A stretch of 64,000 bases of DNA from Pedobacter cryoconitis (GTDB lineage Bacteria > Bacteroidota > Bacteroidia > Sphingobacteriales > Sphingobacteriaceae): assembly GCF_014207135.1 (NCBI RefSeq), contig NZ_JACHCC010000001.1, positions 434,001 through 498,000 of the forward strand, given 5' to 3'. Below, piece after piece: positions 7,959-17,802 of this stretch. Numbering within the stretch: position 1 is the stretch's first letter; the number at the start of each line of letters is the position of its first letter. The translations under genes and the position numbers were made by a program. The notes under the pieces are model-generated. The model saw nothing but the letters and a program-made list of their open reading frames with translations. It searched no databases and was not told the origin of the DNA.

Positions 7959-10421
7959 ATGAGTGAAATTAACTACACTATTCAGCAGATTGCTGAACTT
8001 TTGAATATCAAATCTTTCGAAGAAAAACAACCTGCCTTAATCAATAGCCTGCTTATTGACAGCCGTATTATCATCAGTCCTGAAAACTCTTTGTTTTTTG
8101 CCATACCTGCTTTAAGAGATGGACATGATTTTATTGCAGAGGCCTATGCAGGCGGTATCAGGAATTTTGTAATCAGTAAAGCTGAATATGTTAAAGCCTT
8201 TCCAGATGCAAATTTCCTGTTGGTGCCCGATGTAGAAAAAGCTTTGCAGCATATAGCAGCAGTTCATCGCAGCCAGTTTGAACTGGAAGTTATAGCCATC
8301 ACAGGCAGTAATGGTAAAACTGTAGTGAAAGAATGGTTATACCAGTTATTATCAGCCGACTTTAATATCGTCAGGAGTCCGAAGAGTTTTAATTCCCAGT
8401 TAGGTGTACCACTCTCGGTATGGCAGACCAACAAGGAACATACCCTGGGCATTTTTGAGGCAGGAATCTCTAAAACCGGAGAAATGCAGCATCTGGCTCC
8501 AATTATACAGCCTACTATTGGTATCCTGACCAATCTCAGAGAGGCACATGCCGAAGGTTTCTCTTCTCCGAAAGAAAAACTACAGGAAAAACTAAAGCTG
8601 TTTTCGGGCGTGAAACTTTTTATTTATGCTCCGGAATATACCGGGAATATAGCAACTGAAGATTTACCCGGTGAAAAGAAATTCTCCTGGAGTACCATAC
8701 AAACCACTGCCGACCTGTTTATTCTTTTCGTAGAACCTATCAATGGAAAAAGCTATATCAGGGCAGTTTATAAAGATAAAGAAATTGAATGCCTGATCCC
8801 ATTTAGTGACAGAGCATCACTCGAAAACGGAATTACCTGTTGGGCTACCTTATTAGCCCTGGGTTATACACCAGAGCAGGCAGACTTCCGTCTGGAACGG
8901 TTGACTGCAGTCAATATGCGTCTGGAATTGAAGAATGGTATTAATCAGTGTTCTGTAATAGACGATTCCTACAGCGCAGATATTTCCTCTCTGGCTATAG
9001 CACTTGATTTTCTGAACCTTCAAAATCAACACGAAATCAAAACAGTAATCTTATCAGACCTGTTACAAACTGGCAAAACAGATGTGGAGCTGTACAAAGA
9101 GATTGCTGCTTTATTAAAACAAAAACAGATTCACAGGCTGATTGGTATCGGCCCCCATATTACCGCTTTTGCAGACCTTTTTGAGATGCAAAAAACATTT
9201 TATGGTAGTACAGAAGAATTTATTCAGCAATTTCCTGGTATTCCTTTTAATAATGAGACTATTCTCGTTAAAGGTGCCAGACGTTTTGAGTTTGAGCGGA
9301 TCAGTAAACTCCTGACCCAGAAAGTTCATGGGACTGTGATGGAAATTGACTTAAATGCTTTAGCAAGTAATTTAAAATTTTATAAGTCGAAGCTGAAACC
9401 TGGTGTGAAAGTGATGGCTATGGTCAAAGCATTTTCCTATGGGAGCGGCAGTTTTGAGATAGCCAATTTATTGCAATACCACAAAGTTGATTACCTGGCA
9501 GTTGCCTATACCGATGAAGGGGTAGCTTTAAGAAAAGCCGGGATTACTTTACCTATTATGGTGATGAGTCCTGAGCCTTTTGCTTTTGAGGCGATTCTGA
9601 AATATAAACTGGAGCCCGAACTGTATAATCTGGATATCCTGAAAGCCTTTATTGATTTTTTGCCGGCTGCAGAAAATTCCTATCCCGTACATATTAAGAT
9701 TGATACTGGAATGCACCGCCTTGGATTTGAAGAACCGGATCTGCCCGGATTGCTGAGCTTACTGACCAGTACAGACAAGATCAAAGTAGTTTCTGCTTTT
9801 TCCCATCTGGCAGCCAGTGAGGATGAAGATCATGATGAATTTACTAAATACCAGATCAGAACTTACCTTCATATCAGTGGTAAACTCCGCGCAGGATTAG
9901 ATTATGATTTTATCCATCATATTTCCAATACCTCGGCTATTACTAGGCATCCTGAAGCACAACTGGACATGGTCAGGTTGGGCATTGGTTTATATGGTTT
10001 TGATGGCGGTATGAAAAACCTGTCCGGATTACATACTGTAGCTGTTTTAAAGACTACAATTACCCAGATCAAAACCATTAGTCCGGAGGATACCGTAGGT
10101 TATGGGCGCAGAGGAAGTTTGCCGGCAGGAGGAACTATTGCTACTGTTAAAATTGGATATGCAGATGGTTATCGCAGAGCTTTTGGCAATGGGGTAGGGA
10201 AGATGCTTGTCAATGGAAAACCGGCCCCGGTTATAGGTACAATTGCAATGGATATGTGTATGCTTGATGTAACAGGCCTGGATGCGAAAATTGGGGATGA
10301 AGTTATTATTTTTAATAATCAATTGACTATTTCCGATTTAGCTGAGCAGATCAGTACTATTCCCTATGAGATTTTAACAAATATTTCTCAAAGGGTAAAA
10401 CGCATCTATTTTTATGAGTAG
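7959..10421 (+). CDS. murF-alr: Bifunctional MurF ligase / alanine racemase fusion
   Basis: The 820-residue protein fuses UDP-MurNAc-tripeptide:D-Ala-D-Ala ligase (about 1-455) to a PLP-dependent alanine racemase (about 456-820), an arrangement known in Bacteroidota. The ligase half has the ATP-binding GSNGKT loop at 116-121. The racemase half has the PLP lysine Lys490 (AMVKAFSYGSG) and the catalytic Tyr715 (VGYGRRG). One polypeptide thus makes D-Ala and adds D-Ala-D-Ala to the peptidoglycan precursor in the cytoplasm. The box TAGTTTTG for the next gene overlaps its stop codon. Confidence 0.96.
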   Translation: MSEINYTIQQIAELLNIKSFEEKQPALINSLLIDSRIIISPENSLFFAIPALRDGHDFIAEAYAGGIRNFVISKAEYVKAFPDANFLLVPDVEKALQHIAAVHRSQFELEVIAITGSNGKTVVKEWLYQLLSADFNIVRSPKSFNSQLGVPLSVWQTNKEHTLGIFEAGISKTGEMQHLAPIIQPTIGILTNLREAHAEGFSSPKEKLQEKLKLFSGVKLFIYAPEYTGNIATEDLPGEKKFSWSTIQTTADLFILFVEPINGKSYIRAVYKDKEIECLIPFSDRASLENGITCWATLLALGYTPEQADFRLERLTAVNMRLELKNGINQCSVIDDSYSADISSLAIALDFLNLQNQHEIKTVILSDLLQTGKTDVELYKEIAALLKQKQIHRLIGIGPHITAFADLFEMQKTFYGSTEEFIQQFPGIPFNNETILVKGARRFEFERISKLLTQKVHGTVMEIDLNALASNLKFYKSKLKPGVKVMAMVKAFSYGSGSFEIANLLQYHKVDYLAVAYTDEGVALRKAGITLPIMVMSPEPFAFEAILKYKLEPELYNLDILKAFIDFLPAAENSYPVHIKIDTGMHRLGFEEPDLPGLLSLLTSTDKIKVVSAFSHLAASEDEDHDEFTKYQIRTYLHISGKLRAGLDYDFIHHISNTSAITRHPEAQLDMVRLGIGLYGFDGGMKNLSGLHTVAVLKTTITQIKTISPEDTVGYGRRGSLPAGGTIATVKIGYADGYRRAFGNGVGKMLVNGKPAPVIGTIAMDMCMLDVTGLDAKIGDEVIIFNNQLTISDLAEQISTIPYEILTNISQRVKRIYFYE

Positions 10422-10426
10422 TTTTG
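10419..10426 (+). promoter_or_regulatory. -7 box (TAGTTTTG) for the DUF502 gene
   Basis: TAGTTTTG matches TAnnTTTG, overlaps the stop codon of murF-alr and ends four bases before the DUF502 ATG at 10431. No clear -33 element was found, so the site may be a coincidence. Confidence 0.4.
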
Positions 10427-10430
10427 TGTC

Positions 10431-11021
10431 ATGAATAGGATTGGGAAGGCATTGTTAAATTATCTGATTAAAGGATTATTAATCGTATTGCCTATAGCGT
10501 TAAGCATTTACATTGTGATCTGGGCCGTAACTACAGTTGACAGCTGGCTGAATGTGAATAATATTTTAGGCGTTGACCCCAGAACAGGAGAAAGCCGGAA
10601 TATACCTGGTTTGGGGCTTGCGCTGGTTATCGCTTTAATTCTGACTGCAGGGATATTTGTGACCAATTTTGTGACTGAACCAATGTATAACTGGTTCAAC
10701 CGCTGGATGAACAGATTACCTGGATTGAATTTTATCTATTCGTCTATTAAAGATCTGACCGAAGCATTTGTTGGTGATGAAAAGAAATTTAATCATCCGG
10801 TTCTGGTTGAAATTACAGCAGATATTAAAAGAGTTGGATTTATGACGCAGAGCGATCTGACGACAATAGGTTTACCTGGAGATTGCGTAGTCTATTTCCC
10901 TTTTTCCTATTCCTTTGCAGGACAGGTCTGCATCATTTCCAAGGATAAAATCAAGACCTTAAATATGAGCGCTGCTGACGCGATGAAGTTAGTAGTATCA
11001 GGAGGGGTTAGTCATATCTAA
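10431..11021 (+). CDS. DUF502 family membrane protein
   Basis: This 196-residue protein fits the DUF502 family. Seen: two transmembrane segments (about 10-32 and 60-83), then PMYNWFNRWMNRLPG near 87-101, IYSSIKDLTEAFVG near 104-117 and a C-terminal soluble beta-rich domain with GLPGDCVVYFPFSYSFAGQV near 146-165. The molecular role is unknown; plant homologues are LCV-like membrane proteins. It follows murF-alr by nine bases and may be co-transcribed with it as well as having its own promoter. Its stop codon lies inside a terminator stem. Confidence 0.88.
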   Translation: MNRIGKALLNYLIKGLLIVLPIALSIYIVIWAVTTVDSWLNVNNILGVDPRTGESRNIPGLGLALVIALILTAGIFVTNFVTEPMYNWFNRWMNRLPGLNFIYSSIKDLTEAFVGDEKKFNHPVLVEITADIKRVGFMTQSDLTTIGLPGDCVVYFPFSYSFAGQVCIISKDKIKTLNMSAADAMKLVVSGGVSHI

Positions 11022-11030
11022 CCCCTTTTG
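11003..11030 (+). terminator. Terminator overlapping the DUF502 stop codon
   Basis: A 9-bp stem (11003-11011 with 11018-11026) with a six-base loop is followed by TTTTG. The DUF502 stop codon TAA (11019-11021) lies in the descending arm. Confidence 0.75.
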
Positions 11031-11036
11031 ATTGTC

Positions 11037-11744
11037 TTAGAAATTCGGTTTCAGGACATATTTGTCATAGAACCTGAAGATATGCTCAGCAGCTTCTTCA
11101 GCTGTATCAGCTAATCTGAACAGATTTAAATCTTCTGCGTGGATATTATGTTCTTTTTCCAGCATTGTATTTTTGATCCAGTCAATTAATCCACCCCAGT
11201 AATCCTTACCTAATAATACGATAGGGAAACGGGCAATTTTGCCAGTCTGTATCAAAGTAATTGCCTCGAATAGTTCATCCATTGTACCCATTCCACCAGG
11301 TAAAACTATAAATCCCTGAGAATACTTCATGAACATAACTTTTCTGACAAAGAAGTAATCAAATTGCAGTAATTTATTATGATCAACATATTTATTGTGG
11401 AATTGCTCAAAAGGAAGGTCAATGTTAAGTCCTACAGACTTACCACCATTTGTATGGGCACCTTTATTACCAGCTTCCATAATACCAGGTCCGCCACCAG
11501 TAATTACTCCATATCCACGGTCAGTTAATAATTTACCACACTCTACCGCCATCTGGTAATACTTATTGGTTTCTGCAGTCCTTGCAGAACCAAAAATAGA
11601 TACACAAGGGCCAATTTTAGCCAGTTTCTCAAAGCCATCTACAAATTCGGCCATTATTTTAAAGATCTGCCATGAATCAGTTACCTTAATTTCTTGCCAG
11701 TCTTTGTTTTCAAACGCGCTTCTTATTTTCTCTTCACTCGTCAT
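11037..11744 (-). CDS. LOG-family nucleotide phosphoribohydrolase (TIGR00730)
   Basis: The 235-residue Rossmann-like protein carries the two family signatures: GGGPGIMEAGNKGA at 83-96 and PGGMGTMDE at 149-157. Members cleave nucleoside 5'-monophosphates, releasing base and ribose 5-phosphate; cytokinin-activating LOG and PpnN-type nucleotidases belong here. Substrate preference cannot be read from sequence. It lies 19 bases downstream of the symporter gene in the same direction, so they may form an operon. Confidence 0.9.
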   Translation of the reverse strand: MTSEEKIRSAFENKDWQEIKVTDSWQIFKIMAEFVDGFEKLAKIGPCVSIFGSARTAETNKYYQMAVECGKLLTDRGYGVITGGGPGIMEAGNKGAHTNGGKSVGLNIDLPFEQFHNKYVDHNKLLQFDYFFVRKVMFMKYSQGFIVLPGGMGTMDELFEAITLIQTGKIARFPIVLLGKDYWGGLIDWIKNTMLEKEHNIHAEDLNLFRLADTAEEAAEHIFRFYDKYVLKPNF

Positions 11745-11763
11745 TATTATACTTATTTATATT

Positions 11764-13242
11764 TTAAAATTTAGTCTGGTTATCAGTACTCTTCCCTGTA
11801 ACCCATAGTAACAAAAATGTAATCAGACCGTTCAGAACGATCAGTTCAAAACCTATTTCATAACCGAACCATGCCATACTGTTACTTTTAATAAAGAAAG
11901 ATAACAGCGGCGAGGCAATTACAATATAGGGTACCAGCTTATCTCTTACAGCTCTTTTGGTTAACAGTCCAAAAGAAAATAACCCCAGTAAAGGGCCATA
12001 AGTATAAGTCGCAGCAATAAACAAAGAATTTACAACAGAATCATCATTTATTACCTTAAATATTAAGATCACAAAGACCATCATTACCGAAAAGCCAATG
12101 TGTACCAGATGTCTTTTCCTGATCAGTTCAGGTGCATTCTGATCTTCTTTTCTGTCAAAATGCAGAAAATCCACACAGAAGGAAGTCGTCAAAGCTGTCA
12201 GTGCAGAATCTGTGGTGGCAAAAGTTGCTGCTGTTAAACCCAGCATAAAGATAATCCCGGGGATAACATTCAAATGATTCAGTGCAATTTCAGGATAAAG
12301 ATTATCAGGCGTTTTTAAAGCTGCAATAGCTATACCATTTTTTGCAGCAAAAATATATAACAGGGCTCCCACACTCAGAAAGAAGATATTCATGACCACA
12401 AATACCCCCGTGAAAGTAAACATGTTTTTCTGCGCTTCCCCAATAGTCTTCATACTGAGGTTTTTCTGCATCAGGTCCTGATCCAGACCCGTCATGGCTA
12501 TGGTAACAAAAATCCCTCCCAGGAATTGTTTCAGGAAATGAGATTTGGTACCCATAAAATCTTCCCAGAAAAATACCTTTGAATAGCTGCTGTTTTTTAC
12601 TGCTTCAAAGGTACCTGCCATATCCAGGTTTAATGATCTGGCGATAAATATAATGGATAGAACAACAGACAGCAGTAAGAATACCGTTTGCAGGGTATCT
12701 GTAATAATTATAGTTTTTAAACCGCCTTTGTGTGTATAAGCCCAGATTAATACCAGGCAGATTACAATAGTCAACCAGAAAGGAACGTTCCAGGCATCAA
12801 AAATAAATTTCTGTAAGACAATGGCTACTAAAAATAAGCGAAGAGAGGACCCTATCGTTCTGGACACCAGAAAAATAACTGCTCCGGTTTTATAACTGTA
12901 TGCTCCCAGTCTTCTTTCCAGATAAGTGTAAATAGAAATCAGGTTCATCCGGTAATAAAGAGGCAGGAGCACTGTAGCAATGATGATAAAGCCTACCGCA
13001 TTACCTAATACGAACTGAAAATATCCGAATTCACTTTTACCGACAGCACCAGGTACAGAGATGAAAGTTACACCCGAAAGAGCGGTTCCGATCATTCCAA
13101 AAGCTACCAGATACCATTTTGAATTGCGGTTCGCTATGAAAAATGTGGCGTTGTCAGAAGCATTTCTTGAGGTGAAATAAGCTACTCCAATTAAAAGAGC
13201 AAAGTATCCTAATAAAAAGGATAAAAGTATGGCAGGAGTCAT
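11764..13242 (-). CDS. Sodium:solute symporter family protein
   Basis: This 492-residue protein has about 13 hydrophobic segments and the sodium:solute symporter fold. Seen: the N-terminal GYFALLIGVAYFTSRNASDN segment (12-31), IGTALSGVTFISVPG near 51-65, GLDQDLMQKNLSMKT near 253-267 and LGLTAATFATTDSALTALTTS near 335-355, all at family-typical places. The substrate (sugar, amino or organic acid, or sialic acid) cannot be told. It is the first gene of a possible two-gene unit with the LOG-family gene. Confidence 0.88.
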   Translation of the reverse strand: MTPAILLSFLLGYFALLIGVAYFTSRNASDNATFFIANRNSKWYLVAFGMIGTALSGVTFISVPGAVGKSEFGYFQFVLGNAVGFIIIATVLLPLYYRMNLISIYTYLERRLGAYSYKTGAVIFLVSRTIGSSLRLFLVAIVLQKFIFDAWNVPFWLTIVICLVLIWAYTHKGGLKTIIITDTLQTVFLLLSVVLSIIFIARSLNLDMAGTFEAVKNSSYSKVFFWEDFMGTKSHFLKQFLGGIFVTIAMTGLDQDLMQKNLSMKTIGEAQKNMFTFTGVFVVMNIFFLSVGALLYIFAAKNGIAIAALKTPDNLYPEIALNHLNVIPGIIFMLGLTAATFATTDSALTALTTSFCVDFLHFDRKEDQNAPELIRKRHLVHIGFSVMMVFVILIFKVINDDSVVNSLFIAATYTYGPLLGLFSFGLLTKRAVRDKLVPYIVIASPLLSFFIKSNSMAWFGYEIGFELIVLNGLITFLLLWVTGKSTDNQTKF

Positions 13243-13355
13243 TTATAAATATACTTTAGGAGCTAAATGTAAGAATTTGATCTTTTAAAAAAATCAAATT
13301 CCTTTATAAATTTTAGAATCTGTTTAAACAAACTCAAAATAACGGAAGATAAGTA

Positions 13356-13363
13356 TAAATTTG
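13356..13363 (+). promoter_or_regulatory. -7 box (TAAATTTG) of recR
   Basis: TAAATTTG matches TAnnTTTG and ends four bases before the recR ATG at 13368, which predicts a leaderless or near-leaderless mRNA. No clear -33 TTG is present. Confidence 0.5.
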
Positions 13364-13367
13364 TAAA

Positions 13368-13985
13368 ATGAACTTTTCTTCAAAGCTTCTCGAAGACGCT
13401 GTTAACGAATTTGCTAAACTACCAGGTGTCGGACAAAAGACTGCATTGCGTCTGGTGTTACATTTACTGACTAAAGAACAAGAGGAAGTGGATACTTTTG
13501 GCAATTCCATAATCAGGTTAAGAAGAGATATTAAACATTGCAGTATCTGTCATAATATATCAGATCTTCCGGTTTGTGGAATCTGCGCTTCTGCCAAACG
13601 CGAAAAGGAAGTCATTTGCGTCGTAGAAGATACACGCGATGTAATGGCGATAGAAAATACCTCTCAATATTTTGGTGTTTATCATGTGCTGGGGGGGCTG
13701 ATCTCGCCAATGGATGGTATCGGGCCATCTGATCTGTTTATAGATTCATTGGTTCAAAGAGTAGCCACAACACCAGTCAAAGAAATTATACTTGCCCTCA
13801 GTGCAACTATGGAAGGAGATACGACCTTATTTTATCTTTACAAAAGACTAAAAGATTTTCAGATTCCCATCACCACCATAGCCAGGGGAATAGCCTTTGG
13901 TGGTGAACTGGAATATGCTGATGAAATTACGCTGGGCCGCTCAATTGTAACCAGGGTGCCTTACGTGAATTCAATAATCAAATAA
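13368..13985 (+). CDS. recR: Recombination mediator RecR
   Basis: This 205-residue protein is RecR, which with RecO (and RecF) loads RecA onto SSB-coated DNA at gaps. Seen in order: the helix-hairpin-helix region AKLPGVGQKTALRLVLHLL near 16-34, a Cys4 zinc finger (Cys58, Cys61, Cys70, Cys73) and a Toprim domain with VVEDTRDVMAIE near 85-96. Length is normal for the family. It is convergent with the TonB-dependent receptor gene, with only six bases between the stops. The start is supported by the -7 box just upstream. Confidence 0.96.
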   Translation: MNFSSKLLEDAVNEFAKLPGVGQKTALRLVLHLLTKEQEEVDTFGNSIIRLRRDIKHCSICHNISDLPVCGICASAKREKEVICVVEDTRDVMAIENTSQYFGVYHVLGGLISPMDGIGPSDLFIDSLVQRVATTPVKEIILALSATMEGDTTLFYLYKRLKDFQIPITTIARGIAFGGELEYADEITLGRSIVTRVPYVNSIIK

Positions 13986-13991
13986 ACAGAC

Positions 13992-16403
13992 TTAAAATTT
14001 ATAGCTGTAGCCAATTCTGAAGACCTGGGTTTCATAAAAATCAGTACTGTTTAAGATAAAGCCATTGCCTGTGACCGATCGTTGAATACGCAGTGTATTG
14101 AAAATATCTGTCCCATTCATGAATATTTCACCCTTTCCTTTCTGGATATGTCTTCTTATCCCAAGATCTGTCGAAAACCGCGAAGCTATGCGGCCTTGCG
14201 GAATGAGATCGGGGGCCAGGTAAATAGTTGAAAACTGTATTTCTGTCTGGGCCGGTAATTTAAAACGGCCATTAAATTTCACATTTCCCGAAGTCAGGCT
14301 TTGTCTGGCTGCTGTGAAGACAGTAGGCACCGGGTACCTGTTTTCGATAGTGAAGGCATTTAATGTATTCTTGTATAAAGCCGCATTAACGTTAAATGAG
14401 AACCAGGGTGTTGCTTTCTGATCAAAGTTCATTTCCAGTCCATAATTATAACTCCGGCCGGCATTCTGAAAGATATTATAAATCAATGTACTTCCGGGAA
14501 CGATCGTTGCAATACGTGTAATGGTGGCGTCTGTTGTTTTATGATAGGCAGCTGTATACAAACTTCCGGCCGTCCAACTTGTTTTATAACCTAATTCGAA
14601 GGTGTTTGTAAACTGAGGACGTAAAGATGGATTACCTACCTTAAGCACTTCAGGTTCGTCATATTTTGGAAATATCCTAATGTCAACTTCATTAGGACGA
14701 TCTACCCGGCCATTGTAAAATAAAGAGAATTTATTACGGTCATCAGGTTTCCATGAGAACCTGACATTTGGGAATGGGCGGGCATAATTGTAGCCGTCGC
14801 TCTGATAAGTATTGTGATCAGGGTTTACCTCATATTTTACATTCACATATTCTACCCGAAGCCCGGCTTCAACCTCTATAGATTTGTTCTCGTAGATATA
14901 ATTTCCGTAAACAGCAGGTATGGTTTCCTTATAGTTTGCCCATCCTCCGGCATTAGGGTCAATCACAGAATTAGCTCCTGGAAAAAATTCCATGTTAGTG
15001 GGAATATAACGATGTCTTAGTTTTAACCCTGTTTCCAGTCTTCCGTGTTTTAATGGTTTGATATAATCTACATTCAGATCTGCTACCTGTTCATCTGACA
15101 ATAATTTATAACTATCTGTTCCAGTGAAAGCAGGCGTAATATTGGTAAAAAAGTACTTCTCATCTTCCCGGTGAAAAGTATAATTAAAACTAGTGTTCAG
15201 CACGTGTCCGGGTTGCTTAAATTTATGCTGATAGATGGCAGATGCTGTTGCTGTATACTTGACTTCATCTTCAACAAAAGACCATAGCCGGCTGCGGATT
15301 GATAGATCCTGATTGAAATAGGGGATGTCACCCAGATCTGCGATCTTCTCTCTGCTGAATAAACCCGACAAAGTAAAAGTATTCTGCTCATCAGGGTTCC
15401 AGTCAATTCCGGTTTTTGCAGTAGCCACTGTTGTGGTCCGGTTTCTTTTAACCTGTTGTTTAATTATGCTTCCGTCGTCATAAATACGCTCTGCGAATTC
15501 ATTGCGGTTGAGTGTCTGATTGTATAACCAATCGGCCTGTAAAAAAGTATTTAACTTGTTTTTCCGGTAATTTAAAGACAAAGAAGGGTTTATTTTTGGT
15601 GTGGCCTGATATTGAGGACTTATACCCGGAAGATTTTCTTTTCTTACCCAGAGAGCACCTAAACCTGTGCTTAAGCCAATTTTTCCATTAAAACCGTCCT
15701 GGTTATTTTTCTTGTAGATAATATTGATAATACCTGCATTTCCATTGGCATCATGTTTAGCTGTCGGATTATTGATGATTTCTATACGTTCAATAGCTGA
15801 AGCAGGAATATTATCCAGTGCGGTCTGACTACCGAAACCAGTAATTGCATTCTGTCTGCCATCGATTAATACCGCCACTTTATCATTTCCGCGCAGCATG
15901 ATCTTTCCGTCCTGCATAGTTACTCCCGGTAGGTTTTGCATAGCTTGTAAGACCGAGCCACCGGCTCTGCTGATATTGTCGGAGGGGGTGAAAATTCTTT
16001 TGTCCATTTGAGCAGCTAAACCATCCGCTCTGACAGAGGTTATCTTTACCTCATTCAATATTTTCGGATCTTCTTTTAAATGTATAGTCCCCAGATCTAA
16101 AAAAGGAGTCAGTGTCCCGGCCAGTAATTCCTGCTGATGCTGGATATAACCAACATAAGAAACTTCCAGCCGGTAATTTCCTGAAGTTATACCTTTAAGG
16201 ATGAAACGTCCTTCTTCGGTGGTGACAGTTCCGGCAATAAAACGATTGTCTGTTTGTGTTTTTAATACCACATTGACAAAGGGCATAGTGGCCTGTCCAT
16301 TAGCTTCCCTGATTATTCCGGAAAGTGTTACTCCAGTGTCCTGGGCAAAAGTTAAGAGGGGGCATAAAAGGGCTGTAAACAGCAAATATCTGATTATTCG
16401 CAT
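13992..16403 (-). CDS. TonB-dependent outer membrane receptor with N-terminal CarboxypepD-reg domain
   Basis: The 803-residue protein has a signal peptide (1-20), a carboxypeptidase-regulatory-like beta-sandwich domain (about 25-110), a plug domain with MQNLPGVTMQDGKIMLRGND near 155-175 and a long C-terminal beta-barrel of the OMP_b-brl_3 type ending in the aromatic FRIGYSYKF. Such receptors import ligands across the outer membrane powered by TonB; no SusD partner is present, so this is not a standard polysaccharide locus. It lies downstream of a two-component system in the same direction, which could control it (inference). Confidence 0.9.
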   Translation of the reverse strand: MRIIRYLLFTALLCPLLTFAQDTGVTLSGIIREANGQATMPFVNVVLKTQTDNRFIAGTVTTEEGRFILKGITSGNYRLEVSYVGYIQHQQELLAGTLTPFLDLGTIHLKEDPKILNEVKITSVRADGLAAQMDKRIFTPSDNISRAGGSVLQAMQNLPGVTMQDGKIMLRGNDKVAVLIDGRQNAITGFGSQTALDNIPASAIERIEIINNPTAKHDANGNAGIINIIYKKNNQDGFNGKIGLSTGLGALWVRKENLPGISPQYQATPKINPSLSLNYRKNKLNTFLQADWLYNQTLNRNEFAERIYDDGSIIKQQVKRNRTTTVATAKTGIDWNPDEQNTFTLSGLFSREKIADLGDIPYFNQDLSIRSRLWSFVEDEVKYTATASAIYQHKFKQPGHVLNTSFNYTFHREDEKYFFTNITPAFTGTDSYKLLSDEQVADLNVDYIKPLKHGRLETGLKLRHRYIPTNMEFFPGANSVIDPNAGGWANYKETIPAVYGNYIYENKSIEVEAGLRVEYVNVKYEVNPDHNTYQSDGYNYARPFPNVRFSWKPDDRNKFSLFYNGRVDRPNEVDIRIFPKYDEPEVLKVGNPSLRPQFTNTFELGYKTSWTAGSLYTAAYHKTTDATITRIATIVPGSTLIYNIFQNAGRSYNYGLEMNFDQKATPWFSFNVNAALYKNTLNAFTIENRYPVPTVFTAARQSLTSGNVKFNGRFKLPAQTEIQFSTIYLAPDLIPQGRIASRFSTDLGIRRHIQKGKGEIFMNGTDIFNTLRIQRSVTGNGFILNSTDFYETQVFRIGYSYKF

Positions 16404-16506
16404 GGCTAATTTAAATTTGATTTGTAAAAAAACAGATGAAATACCTGTCTGGCATCATCTGGTACAAATCTCCAATGCGATTTAGAATTAATTTTGAATT
16501 TCCTGT

Positions 16507-17802
16507 TTAGCTGCCGAAGTCTATAGTGAAAATATGCCGGTCAGCAGAAAAATCATAGGAGATCCGCCAGCCGTATCGGTTACAGATTTCCCTGACTATA
16601 GCCAGACCAAGTCCGCTTCCTGGTGTATAAGCACTTGCTGTACTGAAACGTTTGAATAATTTATCCTTAATAAGGCTTTGTGTACCGCTATTTGAAATCT
16701 GTAATTGCCCTTTCAGGACCTGAACATGGATCATGCTTTTTCCGGCATTATGCCTGATTGCATTCATCAGTAAATTGGTGAGCATAATTTCGATCAGGAT
16801 TCTGTTTCCTTCTATGGTCTGGGTTGTATCCAGTGTCTTCAGGATTTCCAGTTCTTGTCCGGCTGCAAAATCAGCAACCAGTTCCAGTACTTCATTTAAT
16901 GCATCCGCAAGGACAATTGTTTCTTTGTCATGGAATTGCCTGTTCTCAATTTTGGCGAGTAACAACAGATTTTTATTAATCCTTGAAACCCTTGACAGTG
17001 CTTTATGCATATCATTGATGATAACAGATTGTCTGGGACTAATATTTTCCTCCTGCTCCATTAAATCCAGTTTTGATTGTACAACAGCCAGAGGAGTCTG
17101 CAATTCATGCGCTGCATTTTCCGTAAATTCTTTTTGCTGTTTGTAAACCGCAATATTACAATCAATCAGTTTACTGATACTGTTATTCATCTCTTCAAAC
17201 TCCTGGATATCACTTCGTTCAAATTCCAGGTTCGTTCCGCTGTTTAAATCAAATGCTTTTATCTTTTGAAGGGATTGATAAAAAGGCCGCCAGAGTTTGG
17301 CTGCAATCCTTTTATTCAATAAAACAAACCCGACCAGCAGGATTATAAAAAACAATACGGTGACCAGTGTAATCGCTAACATTGTTTCGTGCGTTTCCTC
17401 TACGTTGGTCTCGACAGTAATCTTGTAAACTTTGTCTCCTATAGTGAATGTAGAGACCAGTCCCTGAAAACGGTCCAGTCCTTTAGAAGTCGTATAACGG
17501 TTCTGACGATAAATATTATAGGTGCTGTCAGGACTAACTGCTGTAGTTTCTTCAATACGCGTTTCCGGATGTAATTTATTCCATAAAACCATGCTCTCCC
17601 GAAGCTGATTCGTATTGATATGGAGGTCTTTCAGGTTTCTTTGCGTAGCCTGGCTAACCATATGGTTATGTTCATCCAACTCTTTTAACCAGATAAAATC
17701 TATAATCAGATAATATACCGGAATACTGCAAAGCAGTACAATAAAAGCATAAAAGGTGAAAACCTTAAAGGGTTTATCTAGTAGCTTGCTCATCCTTCCC
17801 AT
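16507..17802 (-). CDS. Sensor histidine kinase
   Basis: This 431-residue membrane kinase has transmembrane segments near 14-36 and 141-162 around a periplasmic sensor region of about 100 residues. The dimerisation helix carries the phospho-acceptor His232 (AAHELQTPLAVVQSK). The ATPase domain has the N box NLLMNAIRHN and the G2 box GSGLGLAIVREI; the G1 box is the weak ISNSGT. Its start overlaps the end of the response-regulator gene by 13 bases, so translation is probably coupled. The signal is unknown. Confidence 0.93.
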   Translation of the reverse strand: MGRMSKLLDKPFKVFTFYAFIVLLCSIPVYYLIIDFIWLKELDEHNHMVSQATQRNLKDLHINTNQLRESMVLWNKLHPETRIEETTAVSPDSTYNIYRQNRYTTSKGLDRFQGLVSTFTIGDKVYKITVETNVEETHETMLAITLVTVLFFIILLVGFVLLNKRIAAKLWRPFYQSLQKIKAFDLNSGTNLEFERSDIQEFEEMNNSISKLIDCNIAVYKQQKEFTENAAHELQTPLAVVQSKLDLMEQEENISPRQSVIINDMHKALSRVSRINKNLLLLAKIENRQFHDKETIVLADALNEVLELVADFAAGQELEILKTLDTTQTIEGNRILIEIMLTNLLMNAIRHNAGKSMIHVQVLKGQLQISNSGTQSLIKDKLFKRFSTASAYTPGSGLGLAIVREICNRYGWRISYDFSADRHIFTIDFGS

